Notes under the pieces: model-generated
What the model was told of the DNA's origin: nothing
The model's input: only the letters and a program-made list of their open reading frames with translations
Database searches by the model: none
Part shown: positions 41,648 to 49,463 of the stretch, one piece after another
Layout of the letters: every line of letters begins with the position of its first letter
Numbering within the stretch: the first letter of the stretch is position 1
Program-made: the position numbers and the translations under genes
From: Cymbomonas tetramitiformis
Taxonomy: Eukaryota; Chlorophyta; Pyramimonadophyceae; Pyramimonadales; Pyramimonadaceae
Assembly (NCBI GenBank): GCA_001247695.2
Contig: LGRX02027067.1
Location: forward strand, 1-64,000
Direction: 5' to 3'
DNA length: 64,000 bases

Positions 41648-41920
41648 GTTTGCTTGTTTCTTTTGACTTTAAATCTTTGCGCTTTTTCTTTGGCGGCTAG
41701 AGTTCTTTACTACCTCTCAACTGTCTTCAGGTTTTCTTCGACTTCTCTTTCCGACACACGTCGACTCCTTTGGTCAGTGTCGTTCTCGACTTTATATTTT
41801 TCGCCTCGATATTTTTTTTCCAAATTTTCAAAGCTTCTCCTCGAGTCGAATATTTTCAAGGTTTCGCCTCGACTCGACACTCGACTCGATTTTTCCCTTT
41901 GCCTGCTCTTTCCGACACAG

Positions 41921-42037
41921 CACTACATGGGAAGCGTGTAGAGGGGGAGTATCCTTATTAAATACAACTGTATTCCTTAAGTACCTTCTGTATTTTGCCA
42001 GGATTTCCCAGTATTTCGGAACGCTTCCCATGTAGTG
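41921..42037. mobile_element. 117-bp CACTA-ended inverted-repeat element (MITE candidate)
   Basis: The ends are 17-bp perfect inverted repeats beginning CACTACATGGGAAGCGT (41921-41937 and 42021-42037). CACTA...TAGTG termini define the CACTA superfamily. No clear 3-bp target duplication is seen (CAG left, AGC right), so these could instead be ends of two adjacent elements or a hairpin. Confidence 0.5.
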
Positions 42038-42199
42038 AGCACCTACGGTTATCTATGGCAGATCTGCATAAGCCGACACTACAATCCTTGTTATTACCGC
42101 CGTACCTGCATCCCTCGCTAACATATATCATTGTGTGTATGTGTTCCAAAGTGAGAATATATTACATTAGTATTAATCCCCGGTTTGGAACACGGGATT

Positions 42200-42660
42200 C
42201 CTTGCCAATATCATATATTATATCATATATTACTGTTTTGGATACATTCCCCGTGATTTATAAGTCTATACGCTAATCCTTGCCAATATCATATATTATA
42301 TAACATATTACTGTTTTGGCAATATTCCCCGTGATTTATAAGTCTATACGGTAATCCTTGCCAATATCATATATTATATCATATATTACTGTTTTGGATA
42401 CATTCCCCGTGATCGGAGATTGTGTCATTTATAAGTCTATACGGGAATCCTTGCCAATATCATATATTATATAACATATTACTGTTTTGGATACATTCCT
42501 CGTGATCGGAAACAATCGGAGATTGTGTCATTTATAAGTCTATACGGCAATTGTTGCCCATATTGAATTATATTATATATATTATAGCAACAAAAGGAAC
42601 AATCGGAGATTGTTCCCGGAAAGAATGTTGCCGTTGTTTGGGATACATTTACCGTTTTTC
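42200..42660. repeat. AT-rich tandem repeat of the viral intergenic motif
   Basis: Four to five units of roughly 80 bp, each with GTCTATACG, CCTTGCCAATATCATATA and GTTTTGGATACATTCCCCGTG. The last unit carries the TTGAATTATATTATATATATTA core. The same sequence types occur upstream of the viral genes at 54373, 58799 and 62052. This links the left part to the Polinton-like element and places a promoter-like array directly before the gene at 42675. Confidence 0.85.
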
Positions 42661-42674
42661 TCTTCCGATATCTT

Positions 42675-43070
42675 ATGGAAACCCAAATATTCAACGCTGA
42701 TTGTTTTGATATTTTACCGAACATTGATAATAATTTAATAGATTTAGTTATATTAGATTTACCATATAATCAAACAGCATGCAAATTTGATAATCAGATT
42801 ATTGATTTAGATCGGTTATGGAAACAACTTAAACGTATCGGGAAACCCCGGACTGCATGTGTATTTTTTTGCACAACTCGGTTCGGACATAAGTTAATAT
42901 CCCGCAATGAAAGAATGTTCAAATATGATATTGTATGGCAGAAATCAATGAGTTCTGGATTCTATCATTGCAATCATCAACCACTCCGATCGCACGAAAT
43001 GTTATACATTGCTTATCGGACTTCGTTCGTATCTTATGACGACCCATATCGTTTTTGGGGGAGTCCATAA
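42675..43070 (+). CDS. DNA adenine methyltransferase, truncated
   Basis: 131 residues. LVILDLPYNQ at 24-33 is the catalytic DPPY-type motif IV (DLPY), followed by ACVFFCTT..FGHKLI and YDIVWQKS, the usual order of site-specific adenine methyltransferases (the MTase_N6_N4 family). The C-terminal DPFxGSGT motif I is absent; the frame stops after YRFWGSP where it would be expected about 60-80 residues later. The gene is therefore a 3'-truncated copy or is completed in trans. The upstream repeat array fits a viral promoter. Confidence 0.8.
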   Translation: METQIFNADCFDILPNIDNNLIDLVILDLPYNQTACKFDNQIIDLDRLWKQLKRIGKPRTACVFFCTTRFGHKLISRNERMFKYDIVWQKSMSSGFYHCNHQPLRSHEMLYIAYRTSFVSYDDPYRFWGSP

Positions 43071-44725
43071 TACATTATTAAAGTGTAAACTTCGCTTTTC
43101 ATCGTTGAAACATAAGATAGGCAACCCTAAAACGTGTATTTTACCAACGGACGTGTGCCCGATACGGTGAAAGTGTGCATGATTTATTTTTCATTTTTTA
43201 CACACCGTTTGCATTTATTTTGGCATTATTTTGCTAATTTCAGACGATGCCTCCCTCTGATTCGTTCGGGCGATTTAGTTTTGCTATTTTAATTCCGCGT
43301 GCTGGATAAAATTGTAAATCGTCAGATTTGTGTAGATATCTTGTGGTTTAAAATAAGTATGGTATAATATATAATTTTGGGGGAAATGTTAATGAAATAA
43401 ATATTTCGCGTTTGACGTCGTTTACACTTTATATTAAGACTGAAGTATAAGTTTATAAGAATTGTATATGTATATATTTAGAACCGATCATGTTATTACT
43501 ATTTATATATCTGTGAAATCGTCGTAACTAAAATTTATACGAATGTGTGATATAATTAAATTTTCGCATTTTGTCTGAAAATAAAATTCGGATATTTCTG
43601 AAAATATATATTTATTTTTTTGGTAGTAAGTGTATCGTTACATACTAATGATTCCAAATCATTTACACTATCATTTGAACAGTGAACGCTCAAAGTATTT
43701 ATATCCACAAAACGTTAACTGCGTGTGTAATTGTATCCGTCTGAAAATAAAATTCGGATATTTCTGTTAGCATATATATATATATATTTGGTAAGTGTAT
43801 CATTTATACTGTCATATGAACAATGAACGCTCAAAGTATTTATAACCACAAAACGTTAACTGCGTGTATAATTGTATCCGTCTGAAAATAAAAATTCGGA
43901 TATTTCTGCAAACATTTATTTAGATTTTTGGCAAGTTTATCGTTTATACTAATGATTTCAAAAAAATATTTACTGTCATATAAACAGTTAACGCTCAATG
44001 CATTTATAACGACAAAACGTGAATTGTGTTTATAATAATATCCATCTTGATATTCGTTTATAATACTGCACTACTATTTTATTCGCCACCATGTTTATAC
44101 CGTACTGCACTATTTATATTTTATGTTACTGCTGCACCTCGTTTTATATACTGCTGCACTACTATTTTGTACTGCTGCACCTCGTTTATACTGCTGCACC
44201 CCTATTTTCGTATTGTGTACTGCTGCACCACAAAGAGTGAAAGTCGGACTGAATAGAAAGATTTTGTTATTCTGTTACAAGTCACGCTGATTATTGTGCT
44301 CACCTACCTCGTCCACGTGCTCATCGTACCGCTCCTCTTCGGCACTGCCGGTCATCTACTGGTCGTCCTTCTGGTGACAGGCTGGTCGGATTATTATGAA
44401 GATCAAGATCTTACGACCGGAAGGTGACCAGAATTGCAAATGAGGAGCCGGAAGGTGAGCACGTGGATGAGATAATTTGCACAAAGGTGAGCACGTGGAT
44501 GAGATAATTTGCACGTAGATGACGACGTGTATGAGATTTTTTGAACGTAAGAGATGACGTGTATGAGATTTTTTGAACGTAAGAGATGACAATGATGACA
44601 AGATTTTTTCAGACTTTAAAAAAGGTAGAGAAAAAATGAAAACATTTCGCGATCTGCAGGCTGCAGTTTTTGACGTTTTAAGGCTCTGTTTTCGCCCATT
44701 TTTTGGCAGTATTTTTCGCGGGTGT
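43071..44725. other. AT-rich non-coding stretch with repeats
   Basis: No supported gene. Repeats near 43573, 43739 and 43880 share CTGAAAATAAAATTCGG and a later ACGCTCAAAGTATTTATA block. TACTGCTGCAC units recur at 44100-44235. Two pairs of direct repeats (GTGAGCACGTGGATGAG and GACGTGTATGAGATTTTTTG) occupy 44450-44585. This may be the eroded left end of the viral element. Confidence 0.7.
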
Positions 44726-44727
44726 CA

Positions 44728-45077
44728 TAAAGTGAGATTGATGTATATAGTAATATTAAGTTCCACTTTATGACAACCCCGTATGGGTCATTTAGGGTTA
44801 AAAATCTCCGGCTCAATTTTTTGCGATTTTGACATTTTAAAGTCATTTTTTGAGTTTTCCGATTATGTTTGAGCAACTTTTGGCTGTCTTTGGCGTCATT
44901 TGTCACAATTAGAGATTGATGTATATAGTAATATTAAGTTCCACTTTGTGACAAACCCTAATTGACCATTTCGGAGCAGAAAATCTTCGGCTCAATTTTT
45001 TGCGATTTTGACCTTAAGACCTTGTCACAATTAGAGATTGATGTATATAGTAAATCTAAGTCTCACTTTATGACAAA
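44728..45077 (+). repeat. Three hairpins with TGATGTATATAGTAATATT core
   Basis: Units at about 44728-44775, 44899-44954 and 45023-45076. Each begins GTCATAAAGTG or GTCACAATTAG and ends CACTTTATGAC or CACTTTGTGAC, enclosing GATGTATATAGTAATATTAAG. Two further copies in the opposite orientation follow the helicase gene (51760-51912). Position next to viral gene ends suggests termination or RNA-processing hairpins. Confidence 0.85.
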
Positions 45078-45101
45078 TAAATAACTTAAAGGTTATATTG
45101 C

Positions 45102-45302
45102 ATGTATATACCAATAATGGCTCGTAGCGAAGCCTTGAAAGTCGCCCAAAAGCGGTATAGAGACACCCATATAGATCAAGTGCGAGAGCTTGTAAAAAAG
45201 TCTTCAAGGAGATTTTACGCCCTACATAAGGATGAGATCAATGCCAAAAGACGAGAAATGTATAGACTGAAAAAAGAGGCAGAAAAAATCTTTAGAATAT
45301 AG
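45102..45302 (+). CDS. Small basic viral protein
   Basis: 66 residues; the second Met (MARSEALKV) may be the true start. Rich in Lys/Arg/Glu with a helical repeat-like pattern (KRYRDTH, RRFYALHKDEINAKRREMYR). Similar short basic helical ORFs are common in algal virus genomes; DNA binding is plausible. It lies just left of the LTR retrotransposon, so before that insertion it stood directly upstream of the primase gene. Confidence 0.6.
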   Translation: MYIPIMARSEALKVAQKRYRDTHIDQVRELVKKSSRRFYALHKDEINAKRREMYRLKKEAEKIFRI

Positions 45303-45359
45303 ATTTTTTCCATTTCGTCCATGTCTATAAACTACTTAAAGAAAAGAGAAGTACATGTA

Positions 45360-45622
45360 TACTGGAATATCCAAGTTCACAGATAATAGTGTGTGCTGTG
45401 AAACTGATGTAGATAAACTCTTATAATAAATAAACCCTAAGCTAGATATACCCCGAACGGTGACAGAGTCGGAACGGCTACGGTCCTAGCTACCTGTGAC
45501 ACCTTGGTGTGTCACAGTACGGGCTTACGGTCAGTCACAGGTCCAGTGTTGGCTACCTAGTAATCTGTCATAGGGGCCTGCACCGGGACTCCCGGTCAGG
45601 GCTGCCTACACAGATTTCAGCA
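45360..45622 (-). repeat. LTR (3' LTR of the minus-strand element)
   Basis: 263 bp, one difference from the copy at 48637-48899. Contains a GTGACACCTTGGTGTGTCAC hairpin. Confidence 0.92.
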
Positions 45623-45941
45623 CACCACCCCAGCACTGTGGGTGGTGACTGACAGGCAAGTCCGAGATACCAAATAAGTTAGGGCAGGAGCTAGGGTGAC
45701 AAGCCTAACTGCTATACCAACTGTGCAATTCTGATACACAAATGGAAACCCTCTAGCCGGCACAAGTGCAGAAACATACAGGCATACAGGTCCTGCTAAA
45801 CTACTGAAAGGCACGGTGCCAGCAAGTCAGATTAACGGATATAAGGAGTCAAAGTAAAAGCCAATTGAAGACCATGTTGAGGTCAAAGCACATCTCAGCA
45901 CACCACCAGAAGGTGGTGCACTGCCAGAACCAGGAATAAAA

Positions 45942-48233
45942 CTACTCGGGGTCAAAGATTAGAGGAGCACCGTCACCACATTGATCACCGCAGCAGCCCG
46001 CAGCACTGCCCTCCAGCGGGTCAGGCGGCAGTAGCACTGCCGCAGCACCCAGGGAGTGCAGCACCGCATCCAGTGTGACGGGGTCCAGCTCGGAGATACC
46101 AGAGTAGATGCACAAGTCCCCCCTGCACAGCACAGGCTGCGGAGCAGCCTGACCCGATACCTGCACAGATCCGACGTCATTGGCCGCCGTGTAGGCGGCG
46201 GTCCCCACTCCCATGATAGAAATCAAGAGAATAAAGGAGAGCATAAAAGGCATTCCCCACAAGCCAGCGTGGGCAGGGAATCCCCACGGAGGCTTCCCAC
46301 AGCCGTAGCTGCGGGGAGCACCGGCATGCCAGTCACCCAGAGCACCACCAGAGCTAGGTGCCTGGGTCGCAGGTGTAGATGAGAGATTTGCCGAGACGTC
46401 TGAAGCCCGTGGCTTTACCGTGAATGTGCCGTCGGCAAGGTCTTCATAGTCGTCGGTGTTGTAACCCGTGAGGTCAATGGGTTGGACGGCGGCGTGGTTG
46501 ACAGTATGAACGAACCCAGCAAATTCACCGTCCGTGTCCGCCGTGGCGGTCAACTTCGCCGATTGCAGTAGCTCGGGTGCGGCATCCTCCCCCTGGAAGA
46601 CAGGCATAGCAGGGGCCGGCACGGCGGACGCCGATGCCGCCGCACCACCTGCCGGAACCTGCTCCTCCGGTGCGGCCACCGTTGCGGCGGACTCACACAC
46701 CAGAGCCGAAGCCTCCTGTCCAATGTTGGCAGGAGGCGGGAAGGAGGCATGGGTGTAGTGCACCTGCGGATTGGCTGCGGAGTGAACCTCCGCAGCAAGA
46801 TCGTCGAGTCGTTGGAGAATGGAGTCCCCCTCGGAAGTCGGCTGTTGCTCCACGGTGAACCCGTAGGCGGAGACGTCAATGCCGCCCACCGCACCCGCAG
46901 AAAGCACCGCAGGAGGCCCGTACGCAGCCGCAGCACGTGCGAAGGCTTCCGCTCCATCATCCGCAGCGTGCTGGAACACCGCACACATTGCCAGAGCGTG
47001 CACCCCGTCCGCATCCTCCTCGTCGATAGGGATGCAGAATGCCGCCGCAGAGTTGGGCGGGTGCTGACGGCCACCCAACGGGCAGTCGCGGTAAAAGTGA
47101 TAGTGCTCACCTTTGCCCGCCTTTTTGCATTTTCCGCAGAATGGCTTCGCCCGCTGCTCATCGCGGTCGAATCCCACTGGCGGGGCCTTGTGGGTGCCTA
47201 CACGGAAACCCCGCGGATGTGGGGACTTCTGCTGTTGCTGCTTCTGCTGAACCCTCTCCCGCTGCTGCCGTACCACCGGAGCGGTCTCACCGTGCTGCCG
47301 CTGCACCAGCTCCTTCAGCTCCGTAATCTTCTGCAGCAGCGAGTCATATTCGCTGCTGGACAGATGCGCGGAGATTCCGCCCGCACCAGAAGCCGCCTTG
47401 CCCCCATCCGTTTGCGCCCAAGACTGATAAATTTCGACAACCAAGGAACGAAGAGAAGCAAGGGACACGTGGGACAGGTCAGCAGCCATGGGATAGCGGA
47501 CCTTCACCGCCGCGTAAAACACGGGGTCGAGGCGGGTGTAGAGGGATAATTTTCGTGTTGCCTCGGTCGGAGTCCAGTCTGAAGTCCTGTTATACCGCAC
47601 CAAACGCTGCTCCTTAGCCAAAATCGGCTGCGGGTCAACGTTTGCGGGATAACGCAAGGCCGCATGCTCCTCCTGCTGCGATTCCCGCAGCGCCACCGGT
47701 ACAGAGCCCTTGATGATGTCGACAAGAGCACGCCGTCCGTCTCGGTCAGCCGAGGAGTCAGTGCCAGTCAGCCAGACATACGCGTTGCTGTGCTTCTCCA
47801 CCACGAGAGCCAGAACGTCGTACAGCAGCCCATTAACCCTGCCGACTACGGGCACCAGAGGGTCCTCGAGGTCGAAGGCCCGCAGCTCCAAACCGGCAGA
47901 CTGAAACTCTGTGCGCAGCTGCACCACCAGGTCGGACAGGAGGCCAGAGTCGTCCGTACCGCGAAAATGGTGCTTCTTGTCGCCAAGAATATCCTCACGG
48001 ATACTCTTGGCCCAAGCCCGATGCAAGCGCGCCTTGTAAATCTCGTCGACCAACTTGGACTGCTCCTGCAAATAACGTCTGACGGCCACGTCCGCGTCCA
48101 CGTTCGATGCAGGGTTGGGAGTGGGAACCACAGGTGTAGCAGCTGTTGGAGTGTTCCGCACCTCGTCGATGAGCCGTAAGGAGGCGTCTATATCGCTGTC
48201 CCTCGTGAGGGACTTCTTAGATCGTGTTGTCAT
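45942..48233 (-). CDS. Gag-type polyprotein with zinc knuckle and TM helix
   Basis: 763 residues from the ATG at 48233 (MTTRSKK); the frame is open with an ATG to 48485, but the decayed copy at 16401 supports the shorter start. A capsid-like helical part includes GTDSSADRDGRRALVDIIKG and DPVFYAAVKV. A coiled Gln-rich segment follows, then a zinc knuckle C-X2-C-X9-H-X4-C (CGKCKKAGKGEHYHFYRDC), a Pro/Ala-rich region, GCGKPPWGF and a hydrophobic helix (FMLSFILLISIMGVG). It should form the particle that packages element RNA. A transmembrane helix in a gag is unusual and might direct assembly to a membrane. No enzymatic domain is present. Confidence 0.8.
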   Translation of the reverse strand: MTTRSKKSLTRDSDIDASLRLIDEVRNTPTAATPVVPTPNPASNVDADVAVRRYLQEQSKLVDEIYKARLHRAWAKSIREDILGDKKHHFRGTDDSGLLSDLVVQLRTEFQSAGLELRAFDLEDPLVPVVGRVNGLLYDVLALVVEKHSNAYVWLTGTDSSADRDGRRALVDIIKGSVPVALRESQQEEHAALRYPANVDPQPILAKEQRLVRYNRTSDWTPTEATRKLSLYTRLDPVFYAAVKVRYPMAADLSHVSLASLRSLVVEIYQSWAQTDGGKAASGAGGISAHLSSSEYDSLLQKITELKELVQRQHGETAPVVRQQRERVQQKQQQQKSPHPRGFRVGTHKAPPVGFDRDEQRAKPFCGKCKKAGKGEHYHFYRDCPLGGRQHPPNSAAAFCIPIDEEDADGVHALAMCAVFQHAADDGAEAFARAAAAYGPPAVLSAGAVGGIDVSAYGFTVEQQPTSEGDSILQRLDDLAAEVHSAANPQVHYTHASFPPPANIGQEASALVCESAATVAAPEEQVPAGGAAASASAVPAPAMPVFQGEDAAPELLQSAKLTATADTDGEFAGFVHTVNHAAVQPIDLTGYNTDDYEDLADGTFTVKPRASDVSANLSSTPATQAPSSGGALGDWHAGAPRSYGCGKPPWGFPAHAGLWGMPFMLSFILLISIMGVGTAAYTAANDVGSVQVSGQAAPQPVLCRGDLCIYSGISELDPVTLDAVLHSLGAAAVLLPPDPLEGSAAGCCGDQCGDGAPLIFDPE

Positions 48234-48636
48234 TCCCATTCTCAGATAAGCCTGAGGGGAGGCGGTACGCTGCAGCACGTTTGGGTAGCTCTGTGAGGAG
48301 AACGAGACGTCACAAATACGGTGGGAACAGCCGAGCCATGCAAGCGAGGGGCAAAGGAGGATGTCGTCGAGGTCAAAGGTGCCAAGGCCACCAGCCCAAA
48401 ATTCGGTAGCAAGCGTGATCAAAGCATGCACAGAACCGAAAACGGACATTGCAACGAGTAATCCAAACCCAAGCCGGTACCCCATAGCCGCGGCCCAAAG
48501 CTGCTTACCGTAAGCTGCTCATCTCATAATTCACACAATACCCAAACGCGCAAACGCGCACCACCTCTCCGAGCGGCCCTTTAGCCAATCATGGCCAAAA
48601 TAGCTAGTGGAATAAAGCGTGGATGGGGCCACGACC

Positions 48637-48899
48637 TACTGGAATATCCAAGTTCACAGATAATAGTGTGTGCTGTGAAACTGATATAGATAAACTCTTA
48701 TAATAAATAAACCCTAAGCTAGATATACCCCGAACGGTGACAGAGTCGGAACGGCTACGGTCCTAGCTACCTGTGACACCTTGGTGTGTCACAGTACGGG
48801 CTTACGGTCAGTCACAGGTCCAGTGTTGGCTACCTAGTAATCTGTCATAGGGGCCTGCACCGGGACTCCCGGTCAGGGCTGCCTACACAGATTTCAGCA
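48637..48899 (-). repeat. LTR (5' LTR of the minus-strand element)
   Basis: 263-bp copy, followed on the plus strand by the ATGTA duplication that contains the primase start codon. Confidence 0.92.
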
Positions 48900-49463
48900 A
48901 TGTATATAAGAAAGATGTCCCACCAAAGTGTTGTCACTATGTATGATGATACTCGTCCCCTTCAAGATATGATCAAGATCAAATTGAATCCCAATTCTAA
49001 ATCACCAACGAGCGATAGCATAGGTTTCTATAAAGATACAAGCAAGCAATATAAAGGCATAGAACCAAACAAAAAATATAATGTTGGCATCCTTGGTGGT
49101 AAAGTCAACGATATGATTGTGGTAGATTTGGATACCAATAAGTGGGATATGGATAATCATCCATGGACTCTTGCTTTTGGAAAAGATCCAAGGGTGTTCA
49201 ATACCTATACCGCTCAATCTTGTAGAGGAGGATTTCACTTGTATTTTAAATATGACAAGGATTTTGCCCGTTCAAGGAGTGCCCATGAAATTGACATCAT
49301 CTCAAATAGAAGATACATTGTAGCACCACATTCACACATATATGATATAGATAAAGGAATCATTCACAAGGATTACACCGTTTACCATGATACATCCATC
49401 AAGGAAATGCCCGAGACGGTGAAGCAATTCTTGTTGGAACACATTTACACATCCACTTCTTAA
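48900..49463 (+). CDS. Viral primase-polymerase (AEP, PrimPol) domain
   Basis: 187 residues from ATG 48900 (MYIRKMS; a second Met follows at once). The archaeo-eukaryotic primase pattern is present: NVGILGG, then VVDLD at about 74-78 (metal-binding DxD), SCRGGFHLYF at about 107-116 (the sGGxH motif) and EIDIISNRRYIVAPHS. It would prime viral DNA synthesis. An in-frame TAA at 49461-49463 ends it; the same frame then stays open for a further 763 codons of helicase. The start codon lies in the 5-bp duplication made by the LTR element, so the natural promoter is now 3.5 kb away. Confidence 0.8.
   Translation: MYIRKMSHQSVVTMYDDTRPLQDMIKIKLNPNSKSPTSDSIGFYKDTSKQYKGIEPNKKYNVGILGGKVNDMIVVDLDTNKWDMDNHPWTLAFGKDPRVFNTYTAQSCRGGFHLYFKYDKDFARSRSAHEIDIISNRRYIVAPHSHIYDIDKGIIHKDYTVYHDTSIKEMPETVKQFLLEHIYTSTS

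Larger units (their letters stand above)
45360..48899 (-). mobile_element. 3,540-bp gag-only LTR retrotransposon
   Basis: Two 263-bp direct repeats (45360-45622 and 48637-48899) differ at about one position (GATGTAGATA versus GATATAGATA). ATGTA flanks both outer ends (45355-45359 and 48900-48904), a perfect 5-bp target duplication. On the coding (minus) strand the LTR starts TGCTGAAATC. The interior carries one long gag-type ORF and no protease, integrase, reverse transcriptase or RNase H. Such gag-only (TR-GAG-like) elements rely on polymerase from a partner. No convincing primer-binding site is visible. Near-identical LTRs mean a very recent insertion into the viral element. Confidence 0.9.

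Noticed and set aside
45360..48899. Retrovirus-like element with polymerase
   Set aside because: No reverse transcriptase, protease, integrase or RNase H motif can be found on either strand between the LTRs.
3374..49463. TAA as a sense codon (in-frame TAA at 3374 and 49461)
   Set aside because: Other genes here, such as the polymerase (58700), the integrase (60112) and the DUF7869 gene itself (5044), end in TAA at natural places. Two isolated nonsense codons are simpler than a recoded genetic code.
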